Positions 1 to 5,609 are shown, counted from the first letter of the stretch. The stretch is DNA of 8,241 bases from Xanthocytophaga sp031424975 (GCA_031424975.1 JANPIL010000326.1:1-8241), one strand, 5' to 3'. Notes: generated from the sequence alone by a model not told the origin. Made by a program: numbers and translations.

Positions 1-744
1 AAGTACATCAACCTGAAAGACTGGCAGTTGGCGAATGTGGAAAACAGCCTCGTGGCAAACCGCAAAACCTGCATTGCCGCCAACCGGCTGATGCCACCCA
101 ACACCTACGCCGTATTCACCACGGATGCGAAACTGCTGGCCGCCTACCACCCGAAATACAGGCCGGAAACGGTGGTTGCCATGCCGCTGCCCACGTATTA
201 CGACGATGCCGGCAATGTGGTATTGCTCGACAACCAAGGCCGGACAATTGACCGGTTCGACTATTCGGAGGATTTCCATTTCCCGATGCTGGCCGACAAG
301 GAGGGCGTTTCGCTGGAGCGGATTGCGTTTGCCGCGCCCACCAACAACGCTGCCTCGTGGCACTCGGCGGCGGCTACCGAAGGCTATGCTACGCCCGGCT
401 ACCTGAACTCCCAAACCGTTGAAACGGTTTCCGCGCCGGGTTTCCGCATCGAACCCAAAGTGATTACGCCCAACGAGGACGGCTACCATGATTTTGCCGC
501 GCTGCACTACCAATTCGCCACGCAGGGCAACCTCGCCACGGTCACGGTGTTTGACGTGGCCGGGCGGCAAATCAGGCAGTTGGCCAACAATGTGTCGCTG
601 GCAACGGAGGGGTTTTTCACGTGGGACGGCACCAACCAAGGCGGCGCAAAGGTGCGTTCGGGCCGCTACGTGGTGGCCCTGGCGGTGTTCAACCCCGACG
701 GCAACCGGCAGCTTTTCAAGGCGGATGTGGTGGTGAGCTGGTAG
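1..744 (+). CDS. Lamin-tail / FlgD-like Ig domain secreted protein (3' part)
   Basis: The reading frame is open from base 1 to the TAG at 742-744, so the gene begins left of the window; 247 residues are visible. The first ~130 resemble a lamin-tail domain (LTD): IxLKDWQLAN near the start, then LxPxxYAVFTTDAKLLAAYHP, VVLLDNQGRTIDRFDYSEDFHF and a GVSLERI...SWHSAAATEGYATPGYLN ending. The last ~100 begin with ITPNEDGYHD, a common start of Bacteroidota C-terminal modules, and continue VTVFDVAGRQIRQL...FFTWDGTNQGGAKVRSGRYVVAL, which is a FlgD-like Ig fold. Proteins of this architecture are exported surface or extracellular proteins. No obvious type IX sorting tail with its basic terminus is seen. 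The catalytic or adhesive N-terminal part, if any, lies outside the window, so the specific function is unknown. Domain calls are by eye. Confidence 0.75.
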   Translation, partial: KYINLKDWQLANVENSLVANRKTCIAANRLMPPNTYAVFTTDAKLLAAYHPKYRPETVVAMPLPTYYDDAGNVVLLDNQGRTIDRFDYSEDFHFPMLADKEGVSLERIAFAAPTNNAASWHSAAATEGYATPGYLNSQTVETVSAPGFRIEPKVITPNEDGYHDFAALHYQFATQGNLATVTVFDVAGRQIRQLANNVSLATEGFFTWDGTNQGGAKVRSGRYVVALAVFNPDGNRQLFKADVVVSW

Positions 745-835
745 GGCGGTGTGCCGGAAACGTACCGCTTGCGGAATTCAGGAAGGTGGAGCCGGCCTTT
801 TGTGAATATGCCGTTGCCAGCAGGTTTTTGGCTTT

Positions 836-1558
836 TCAAATTCTTTGGTAAACTTCGTTGAAGGGAATTCTCATCCTGTCTCCCCACACTCCTTGTTCCT
901 CTCTGATTCCGCAAGAAACAATCATGTTTATTTCCGCCCCGAAAGGCAATTTCAGGATATTTTTCACTTTCCTGCTGTCAAAACCTTCCATCGGACAAGT
1001 ATCATACTTTTCATTGGCCATTGCCAACATAAACGTTTGGGCCGCTAAAGCACAAGTTTTGTGAACCACAACCCGCATATCGTTTTCAGATACCTGATAA
1101 ACTATTGGTCTGAAAATCCCGATAATATTCACTGTGATTTTGCGGACAATACCTAAAATCCCTAAAAAGCGCGAATATAAAAATGGCATTATTTTCCCGT
1201 AGTACATTTTCCAGCTTTTGATTCTTTTCTCGTGTTTCTCTTCCGGACTGTTTTCCAAGACATTTCGGGTTTCCATCTCCATCATTTTTCTTGCTCTTTT
1301 CCGGTGCAAATCCTGCCTTGTCACAAAAACCACCATTTGTTGGGCGGTAGTCGCCGATTGTTGATTCAGACAGGCTATGGATAGTTTTTTCAAGGTTTCC
1401 GGATTTGTGACGTGGTAAAATTCCCAAAGCTGCATATTGGAACTATTGGGTGCTAAAGTTGCCAGTTCTATGCAATGCTTTACTTTTTCTGAATCAAGCG
1501 GAATGTCCTTGTAGTGTCTTACGGAACGTCTGTAATTTATTATCTCTTCTAAAGTCAT
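836..1558 (-). CDS. Nitroreductase-family protein
   Basis: This 240-residue protein starts MTLEEIINYRRSVRHYKDIPL, the FMN-contacting RRSxRxY N-terminus typical of the nitroreductase superfamily. TLAPNSSNMQLWEFYHV follows near residues 34-50, where the family places the substrate/flavin loop. The C-terminus has the usual glycine-containing segment (PFGAEINMIVSCGIREEQGVWGDRMRIPFNEVYQRI), where family members bind the FMN phosphate. Such enzymes are usually cytoplasmic homodimers that use NAD(P)H and FMN to reduce nitro, quinone or related compounds; the substrate here cannot be inferred. A basic, hydrophobic insert (about 120-155, KIMPFLYSRFLGILGIVRK) separates the two halves and is longer than in minimal relatives. 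Base composition is visibly more AT-rich than the GC-rich genes outside the island. It is the most downstream gene of a same-strand series; the next gene upstream ends 151 bp away. Confidence 0.8.
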   Translation of the reverse strand: MTLEEIINYRRSVRHYKDIPLDSEKVKHCIELATLAPNSSNMQLWEFYHVTNPETLKKLSIACLNQQSATTAQQMVVFVTRQDLHRKRARKMMEMETRNVLENSPEEKHEKRIKSWKMYYGKIMPFLYSRFLGILGIVRKITVNIIGIFRPIVYQVSENDMRVVVHKTCALAAQTFMLAMANEKYDTCPMEGFDSRKVKNILKLPFGAEINMIVSCGIREEQGVWGDRMRIPFNEVYQRI

Positions 1559-1709
1559 TTTGGTGGTTTGTTGCCTGGTTGTGGATTTCCTCTTCGCTAA
1601 AATTGCTGCCCACGAACAGGTAGTTGCATTGTGGGGGATTTAAAACTCATCTGCCCGTAACTGAAACCCAATTAAAAAACATCATGCCCCAGCAACGCTA
1701 AACCCCGTG
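1559..1709 (-). other. Cassette-like spacer between nitroreductase and GNAT genes
   Basis: No reading frame is supported here. Read on the minus strand, the spacer starts at the GNAT stop with GGTTTAGCGTTGCTGGGG and later carries GGGCAGCAATTTTAGCG, so TTTAGCG occurs twice and TTGCTG/CAGCAA can pair across the spacer. The 11-mer AATTGCTGCCC (plus strand, 1601-1611) recurs exactly at 3734-3744 in the spacer at the right edge of the island. The structure and the shared word suggest a mobile-cassette junction or a repeat family, but no integrase gene or fully standard attC site is visible. Confidence 0.35.
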
Positions 1710-2180
1710 TCAGTGATTGGTATCTTCTTTCGTGTCAGTCAATGTATAATCAAAGCTTACAACTCGTCCCTCCGTCGCTTTTGTTGAACGGTAAAATTCT
1801 ATAGCATGTTCGTCAGCTCCGTCTGCCAATACAAACATTTCTCTATAGCCATTGTCTTTACAATAGCTTGTCAGATTCGATAACAAAAGTCGTCCTATTC
1901 CTTGTCTTTGCACGTGTGTTTTGACGGCGATGTCATAAATAAAAACCAATGGTGAAATGGAATAGTATTGTTGCAGGGTATAGGCAGTCAAGCCACCTAT
2001 AACTTTGTTGCCTGATAGTGCGACGAAAACAAAAAAATCTTCTCTTGTCAATAATTTTATTAAATGTTTTTCCTCCGGGATTGTTAAGTTTGTCATTTCG
2101 AAAACTTCACCAAACACTTGGATAAGGCCTGTGAACTTGTCAATGTCTGTATGCCCTAATTTTTGTATTTGAATCTCCAT
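1710..2180 (-). CDS. GNAT acetyltransferase resembling AAC(3)-I
   Basis: This 156-residue single-domain protein has a clear GNAT acetyl-CoA motif A: FIYDIAVKTHVQRQGIGRLLL at about residues 80-100, with the pyrophosphate-binding QRQGIG. Several stretches recall the AAC(3)-I aminoglycoside 3-N-acetyltransferases: LIQVFGEVF near residue 19, VFVALSGNKVIGGLTAYTL, FIYDIAV (AAC(3)-Ia has YIYDLAV), FVLADGADEHAIEFY and a closing VSFDYTL (HFDID in AAC(3)-Ia). The reaction would be acetyl transfer from acetyl-CoA to an amine; aminoglycoside modification is an inference from this resemblance, recalled rather than aligned by computer. The ATG at 2178-2180 is preceded by no strong ribosome site, as is normal in Bacteroidota. 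The gene is AT-rich, stands alone and is flanked on both sides by structured spacers, a setting familiar for integron-borne resistance cassettes. Confidence 0.65.
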   Translation of the reverse strand: MEIQIQKLGHTDIDKFTGLIQVFGEVFEMTNLTIPEEKHLIKLLTREDFFVFVALSGNKVIGGLTAYTLQQYYSISPLVFIYDIAVKTHVQRQGIGRLLLSNLTSYCKDNGYREMFVLADGADEHAIEFYRSTKATEGRVVSFDYTLTDTKEDTNH

Positions 2181-2266
2181 TGAGGTTTCATTTTCTGTTT
2201 GTCGGGTCCCTGTAAGTGATGGCTATCTGTTTTAGGTTTGTACGTCACTTGGCACTACGCTAACGT

Positions 2267-2305
2267 TTTGGTGCTTGGCGAAGAAGCGGATTTCGAAGCA
2301 CTAAA
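2267..2305 (-). repeat. Imperfect hairpin, attC-like
   Basis: TTTGGTGCTT (2267-2276) pairs with AAGCACTAAA (2296-2305) over 10 bp with one G-T wobble. After a 2-nt bulge (GG, 2277-2278), CGAA (2279-2282) pairs with TTCG (2292-2295) around a 9-nt loop. Paired blocks separated by extrahelical bases are the general design of integron attC sites. Read on the minus strand it is followed by CGTTAGCG, close to but not matching the GTTRRRY core site. It lies between the stop of the DUF4348-like gene and the start of the GNAT gene, where the attC of the former would be expected. A plain transcription terminator is less likely because no T run follows on either strand. Confidence 0.4.
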
Positions 2306-2403
2306 CTGTCAACCCAGGACAAAAGTCGAGTTGAACGAAAATAAAACTTTAAACCAATTCATCACGGCATCATTGCAGAAATATTTTGTTGCTGACTGAT
2401 TCA

Positions 2404-2850
2404 TTAGTTGGAGTAATCTTTTTTTGAAACCAAAAACCATTGTCCGCCAGCCTTGGTGAATTCATAGTCAATGTGAATACCGTTGTCAACTCCACGTAAT
2501 CGAATCTTTGCACTGTCTGCGTACATCTCTGTCTCTTGAGTGTAAGCGTCAATTTCTCTTTTAACATACTCGTTCTTGTATTCAAAATTTAGATGTCTCC
2601 AATTATTAATTTCCAATTTTTCTGTCGTTGGTTTGTCTTCGTCAACGTCCCAAGATTTTATTGTCATTGGAAACTTTACTCTTTCAACTTGAAATGATGA
2701 GTCGGCTTTGAATCTTTTAAAGAATTCATTAAAGTTTTCTCCAACTAAATCAGTTTTTATGGACTCAACGTTTTTGGCAATCGTTGAGTCATTCGTCTTT
2801 GTCCCGCAACCGAAAAGTAGTAATGTCCAAATAATTAATCTATGTCTCAT
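2404..2850 (-). CDS. Small lipoprotein, DUF4348-like
   Basis: An open frame could start at 2871, but the ATG at 2848-2850 is preferred because it gives a lipoprotein signal directly: basic MRHR, a hydrophobic stretch LIIWTLLL, then the lipobox LFGC with Cys15. The mature 134 residues are hydrophilic and contain GENFNEFFKRFKADSSFQVERVKFPM and a central W/D-rich section (SWDVDEDKP). A C-terminal part, IHIDYEFTKAGGQWFLVSKKDY, reads like the closing strands of an NTF2-like or small sandwich domain. The FNEFFxRFxxDSxFQxxRVKFP pattern resembles DUF4348 proteins of Bacteroidota, whose function is unknown to me. It is predicted to be exported and anchored to the periplasmic or outer membrane. The gene is AT-rich and has no partner in an operon: gaps are 223 bp downstream and ~240 bp upstream. 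Confidence 0.65.
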   Translation of the reverse strand: MRHRLIIWTLLLFGCGTKTNDSTIAKNVESIKTDLVGENFNEFFKRFKADSSFQVERVKFPMTIKSWDVDEDKPTTEKLEINNWRHLNFEYKNEYVKREIDAYTQETEMYADSAKIRLRGVDNGIHIDYEFTKAGGQWFLVSKKDYSN

Positions 2851-3090
2851 GTGATAATTTGTCCAATGCAATTACCGGCAACGGATAGAGTTTGGCGAAA
2901 GTGGGAAAATAGAATTCCGTCTGTCCGGAACCGCTGCTGATTGGAAGTGTAAAGTTGGAGTTAAGTACAAAAGTTCAGTAATGTGCGTCCAACCCGAACA
3001 AAAGCTGAACAGTATTATAAATGCTCATTGTTATTCCGTCAAGCCCCAATTGCATAAAATCTTTTATAATTTGCTGCCTTTTATCTGGGT
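2851..3090 (-). other. Cassette-like spacer upstream of the lipoprotein gene
   Basis: No gene is supported. On the minus strand the part near 2885-2910 reads TTTCGCCAA, 8 nt, then CGTTGCCG. The hairpin spacer at 2261-2282 reads TTCGCCAA, 9 nt, then CGTTAGCG, so the same block order and spacing occur in two separate spacers of the island. ACGGA (2880-2884) and TCCGT can also pair across this block. The remainder (about 2960-3090) is AT-rich with nothing recognisable. Confidence 0.3.
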
Positions 3091-3588
3091 TTAATTCAGG
3101 AAAGTGATAATGGCTTCGTTGTTCTTACTCGCCTCTGCATAGAAATCTTGTATTGTTTTAAAATATTCGGTTAAATAATTAACCATATCGTCATCTTTCC
3201 ATGAATTTGGATAAACGTTAAGTTTATTCATTTTCTTCGGATCATACTTTTTACTTAATTCTTCAACAGATATTTTTGAAATTTGCACATTTACTTCTTT
3301 TACCTGTTCTGGTGTTAAATATTGTCCTGGTCCATAACCTAAATCTTGGTCTTCGTCAATAATTTGTCCACTGAATAAAACTCGCGCCAATGGATGGTCA
3401 ATTGTTTCAAGATTTTGTCCTGTCAATAAAAACAATATGCCTTCCCATGACTTATCGATGTCAACCAAGTTCGAGTCTTCATCTTCAGATTCATCGTCAT
3501 AAATTCGGTTCTCCAATAACGAGCTGTCTTTTAAATATTCTTCGAGTTCAGTATTTGTCACTCGAAGTAAGTTTCCAATCATGCTCAT
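3091..3588 (-). CDS. YfbM / DUF1877 family protein
   Basis: This 165-residue cytoplasmic protein matches the E. coli YfbM pattern along its whole length. It begins MSMIGNLLRVTNTELEEYL (YfbM begins MGMIGYFAEI). The signature LVDIDKSWEGILFLLTG follows at about 41-57, then DHPLARVLFSGQII (64-77), a GYGPGQYLTPEQV segment (84-96), and KYDPKKMNKLNVYPNSW (114-130, YfbM has IYPGVTF). The last part is a helical YLTEYFKTIQDFYAEA region ending ITFLN. Length equals the family norm (~165), so it appears intact. The biochemical role of DUF1877 is not known to me; in other genomes it is often a stray single gene. An acidic stretch (DDESEDEDSN, 31-40) replaces the YfbM loop. It is AT-rich and has its own likely promoter, so it is probably transcribed alone. 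Confidence 0.85.
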   Translation of the reverse strand: MSMIGNLLRVTNTELEEYLKDSSLLENRIYDDESEDEDSNLVDIDKSWEGILFLLTGQNLETIDHPLARVLFSGQIIDEDQDLGYGPGQYLTPEQVKEVNVQISKISVEELSKKYDPKKMNKLNVYPNSWKDDDMVNYLTEYFKTIQDFYAEASKNNEAIITFLN

Positions 3589-3604
3589 AATGTCAATAAT
3601 GTTT

Positions 3605-3633
3605 TAAAGGTAAAAAAAATCCTACAAAGTCAA
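3605..3633 (-). promoter_or_regulatory. Likely promoter of the YfbM-like gene
   Basis: On the minus strand a TTG (plus 3631-3633) is followed after 18 nt by TACCTTTA (plus 3605-3612). This fits the Bacteroidota -33 TTG / -7 TAnnTTTG promoter type except for the last base. The start codon at 3588 is 16 bp downstream, giving a short leader. The spacer contains an eight-T run, which also favours opening. Inferred from the sequence pattern only. Confidence 0.45.
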
Positions 3634-3678
3634 TGGGGTGTCCATTAAGGTTGCAGCTTAAAATCACTGTCAGACTAG

Positions 3679-3754
3679 ATTGGCCAATACAGAACACGCA
3701 TCGTACATTGCCAATGGGCGTTTCGCGTTTTCTAATTGCTGCCCTCATGCGTGT
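3679..3754. repeat. Palindromes and long hairpin at the right edge of the island
   Basis: ATTGGCCAAT (3679-3688) is a perfect 10-bp palindrome, and CATTGCCAATG (3706-3716) is a close relative 17 nt further on. ACACGCAT (3694-3701) pairs with ATGCGTGT (3747-3754), and inside it GGGC (3716-3719) pairs with GCCC (3741-3744). The sequence sits between the end of the sigma-54 regulator and the island. It could be a terminator for that gene, an operator, or the outer cassette junction; it shares AATTGCTGCCC with the spacer at 1601-1611. Confidence 0.4.
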
Positions 3755-3786
3755 GTGGCGTAAGGCCCAGTATTTCGCACAGCCGC

Positions 3787-4944
3787 TTACTTTGCCGCGT
3801 ACATCTGCGCGTCCGTTCCGCTGATTGTTGCGCCGCTCATGATCACGAGGCGCGCCACCACGTTGTGCAGTTCGCGGATGTTGCCGCTCCACGACAGGCT
3901 TTGCAGGTAGGCTACGGCTTCGGGCAAGATCGGTTTCACCGCGCTGCCGTAGTCTTCGGCAATGTCTTTCAGGAATTTTTCCACCAGCAGCGGAATGTCG
4001 TCCTTGCGGTCATCAAGGGGCGGCACTTGGATCAATATCACGCTCAGGCGGTGGTAGAGGTCTTCACGGAAACGGTTTTCGGCGATTTCCCTTTTCAAAT
4101 CCTTGTTGGTGGCGGCAATCACGCGCACATTCACCTTGATTTCCTTCTCGCCGCCCACCCGCGTAATCCGGTTTTCCTGCAAGGCCCGCAGCACTTTTGC
4201 CTGCGCCGAAAGGCTCATGTCGCCGATTTCGTCCAGGAAAAGCGTGCCGCCATCGGCCTGTTCAAACCGGCCGATGCGCATCTTAATGGCCGACGTAAAC
4301 GAGCCTTTCTCGTGGCCGAACAACTCGCTCTCAATCAGTTCGCCGGGGATGGCGGCGCAGTTCACCTCTACCAACTGTCCGCCCGAGCGGTTGCTTTTTT
4401 CGTGGAGTTGCCGCGCCACCAGTTCCTTGCCCGCACCGTTGGGGCCGGTAATGAGCACGCGGGCTTCGGTGGGAGCCACCTTCTCGATGGTTTCCAGCAC
4501 TTTCAAAATCGCCGCCGACCGGCCGATGATTTCCGAACCTTTGGTCACTTTCTTGCGCAGTACCTTGGTTTCAGTTACCAACGACGACTTGTCCAGCGCG
4601 TTGCGCAGCGTTACCAGCAGGCGGTTCAGGTCGGGTGGCTTGGCGATGAAATCGTACGCGCCCTTTTTGGTGGCTTCCACGGCTGTCTCAATGGTGCCGT
4701 GCGCCGACACCATGATGAACTGCGTGTCAATGCCCTGTTCCTTGGCTTTGGTCAGCACCTCGATGCCGTCCATTTTGGGCATCTTAATGTCGCACAGCGT
4801 TACATCGTATTGGTTTTCAATGAGTTTGCGCAGGCCTTCCTCGCCGTCCTGGGCTTCGTCCACCTCGTATTTCTCGTATTCCAGGATTTCGCGCAGGGTG
4901 TAGCGGATGCTTTTTTCGTCGTCAATGATCAGGATGCGGGCCAT
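3787..4944 (-). CDS. Sigma-54-dependent response regulator lacking the Fis-type HTH
   Basis: This 385-residue NtrC-like protein has a receiver domain (1-~118) with acidic pair D8-D9, phospho-acceptor D52 in LCDIKMPKMDG, S80 and K102. An AAA+ domain follows (~138-370): Walker A GPNGAGKE (167-174), Walker B GTLFLDE (233-239), ESELFGHEKG, and RFREDLYHRL (291-300) with the arginine-finger region. It should couple a histidine-kinase signal to open-complex formation by sigma-54 RNA polymerase. The sigma-54-contacting loop is GSFTSA (214-219) instead of GAFTGA. The protein ends soon after the NIRELHNVVARL helix, so the DNA-binding Fis domain is missing. This appears to be the normal length of a widespread Bacteroidota subfamily rather than a truncation. 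The ATG at 4942-4944 is chosen because MARILIIDDE is the conserved receiver start; an upstream in-frame ATG at 5049 would add an unrelated 35 residues that run through the intergenic repeats. No partner kinase is in the window. Confidence 0.92.
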   Translation of the reverse strand: MARILIIDDEKSIRYTLREILEYEKYEVDEAQDGEEGLRKLIENQYDVTLCDIKMPKMDGIEVLTKAKEQGIDTQFIMVSAHGTIETAVEATKKGAYDFIAKPPDLNRLLVTLRNALDKSSLVTETKVLRKKVTKGSEIIGRSAAILKVLETIEKVAPTEARVLITGPNGAGKELVARQLHEKSNRSGGQLVEVNCAAIPGELIESELFGHEKGSFTSAIKMRIGRFEQADGGTLFLDEIGDMSLSAQAKVLRALQENRITRVGGEKEIKVNVRVIAATNKDLKREIAENRFREDLYHRLSVILIQVPPLDDRKDDIPLLVEKFLKDIAEDYGSAVKPILPEAVAYLQSLSWSGNIRELHNVVARLVIMSGATISGTDAQMYAAK

Positions 4945-4964
4945 GGATGGAGAGTTTTTGTCGG

Positions 4965-4991
4965 GTTTGGGCTTTTTGAAAGATACTATTT
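4965..4991 (+). repeat. ATACTATT element, copy 1
   Basis: The sequence is GTTTGGG followed by CTTTTTGAAAGATACTATTT. It is a direct repeat of 5071-5097 with one mismatch in 27 bases. CTTT/AAAG form a short stem directly before ATACTATTT. Read on the minus strand it contains TATCTTTC, which resembles a -7 box (TAnnTTTG) and lies about 35 bp before the sigma-54 regulator start, so it may also serve as that gene's promoter. Confidence 0.7.
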
Positions 4992-5000
4992 CTGAACGTG

Positions 5001-5044
5001 GTGCGGGTTGCCCACAACCAGCACACGGTTTCTCAAAACCGTGT
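5001..5044. repeat. Two abutting hairpins in the leader of the sigma-54 regulator
   Basis: GTGCGGGTTG (5001-5010) pairs with CAACCAGCAC (5015-5024) with one mismatch. ACACGGTTT (5023-5031) pairs perfectly over 9 bp with AAACCGTGT (5036-5044) around a CTCA loop. The arms share two bases, so the two stems compete at their junction. They lie between two direct copies of the ATACTATT element, downstream of rnpB and upstream of the regulator. No T run follows either stem, so simple intrinsic termination is not evident; a structured leader or a small RNA is possible. Confidence 0.5.
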
Positions 5045-5070
5045 ATCATTGGTTTTGATGTCAGTGGCAG

Positions 5071-5097
5071 GTTTGGCCTTTTTGAAAGATACTATTT
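5071..5097 (+). repeat. ATACTATT element, copy 2
   Basis: This near-identical copy of 4965-4991 (26 of 27 bases) begins 106 bp further on, between the rnpB 3' end and the double hairpin. It has the same CTTT-TTG-AAAG stem and ATACTATTT tail. On the minus strand it again gives TATCTTTC, so tandem promoters for the regulator are one reading. Confidence 0.7.
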
Positions 5098-5132
5098 TCC
5101 GCAAGACGCGGATGGAGCGGAACGCCGGATTG

Positions 5133-5138
5133 AAAAAA
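5133..5138 (-). terminator. T run at the 3' end of rnpB
   Basis: Six A on the plus strand (TTTTTT in the transcript sense) follow the closing P1 strand of RNase P RNA. Helix P1 plus this run may itself act as the terminator or processing edge. Confidence 0.5.
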
Positions 5139-5598
5139 GGATGCAAGCCTGTAAGCCGGGTTCTGTTTTCCGGATTGCTCCGGAACTTCCATCATTGATC
5201 TATTGCCAACGTCGCCGTTGGCCTCTAACGACCTACCCGCTGGCTCGGACGGGCCGCCCTTTGCGCCAGCTTATTTGGTCTTTCAGCGCGTAAGGTTTGC
5301 CCTGCCACCCGTGTTGCCACGGGTGCGGTGGGCTTTTACCCCACCTTTTCACCCTTACCTGAATAGCAATGAGTAAATGAGTAAATTGATAAATGAGCAA
5401 ATAAATGCAGAAGTCTATTTACTCAATCACTCATTTTTTCATTTACTCATTGCTATTCAGGCGGTATATTTTCTGTGGCACTTTCTGTTGCCGGTTCGTC
5501 GCCAAACTGGCACCTTCCCGTTAGGAAGTACGCTGCCCTGCGCTGCCCGGACTTTCCTCTCCCGGTTTGCACCGGCAGCGATGGAACGGCTTGCATCC
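5139..5598 (-). ncRNA. rnpB: RNase P RNA (catalytic RNA), bacterial type A
   Basis: This is the catalytic RNA that removes 5' leaders from tRNA precursors. On the minus strand the RNA begins GGATGCAAGCC, which pairs over 11 bp with GGCTTGCATCC at its 3' end (helix P1, plus 5588-5598 and 5139-5149). The universal GAGGAAAGTCCGGGC follows near the 5' end (plus 5545-5559). The central GGTAAGGGTGAAAAGGTG, the AGACCAAATAAG block, and the 3' ACAGAACCCGGCTTACAG (plus 5149-5166) are all at expected positions. At about 460 nt it is longer than the usual 350-400 nt; the extra length lies in the P12 arm, replaced by an AT-rich octamer-repeat hairpin (5358-5461). Outside that arm nothing suggests damage, so it should be functional. 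A clear -7 box lies directly upstream. Confidence 0.96.
5358..5461. repeat. Octamer-repeat hairpin forming the P12 arm of RNase P RNA
   Basis: CCTGAATAGCAATGAGTAAA and the next three bases (5358-5380) have a perfect 23-bp inverted copy at 5439-5461. Inside, each arm is a run of four 8-nt units. The left arm is ATGAGTAA, ATGAGTAA, ATTGATAA, ATGAGCAA (5369-5400). The right arm is TTACTCAA, TCACTCAT, TTTTTCAT, TTACTCAT (5419-5450). The flanks match the P12 insertion point by comparison with E. coli (ACCGCC before, GGTAAGGGTGAAA after, in the RNA sense). The insert is strikingly AT-rich inside a GC-rich RNA. Cyanobacterial P12 arms are known to carry short tandem heptamers, so a comparable slippage-grown arm is likely. 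Confidence 0.88.
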
Positions 5599-5601
5599 GC
5601 A

Positions 5602-5609
5602 CAAATATA
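5602..5609 (-). promoter_or_regulatory. -7 box of the rnpB promoter
   Basis: TATATTTG on the minus strand is a perfect TAnnTTTG, the -7 element used by the Bacteroidota housekeeping sigma factor. It ends 4 nt before the predicted 5' end of rnpB (5598), a sensible spacing. No convincing -33 TTTG is seen upstream. Confidence 0.65.

Noticed and set aside
1958..1968. GGAATAGTATT inside the GNAT gene as a seventh copy of the ATACTATT element
   Set aside because: Only the short core matches, there is no paired stem beside it, and it lies within coding sequence.
3736..4995. Long plus-strand open frame across the sigma-54 regulator
   Set aside because: It is antisense to a protein with complete receiver and AAA+ motifs; its own translation shows no recognisable domain and is rich in His/Phe/Val as expected of a GC-rich shadow frame.
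4945..5049. Upstream ATG at 5049 as the start of the sigma-54 regulator
   Set aside because: The added 35 residues are encoded by hairpins and a repeat and do not resemble a receiver N-terminus; MARILIIDDE at 4944 does.
5358..5461. A mobile MITE inserted in rnpB
   Set aside because: The long inverted repeat suggested this, but no target-site duplication is seen, the location is exactly P12, and the arms are octamer tandem repeats, which fits stem growth by slippage better. A MITE origin is not fully excluded.
5358..5461. CRISPR array because of the short tandem units
   Set aside because: Units of 8 nt without spacers and with mirrored complementarity are not CRISPR repeats; the location is inside an RNA gene.
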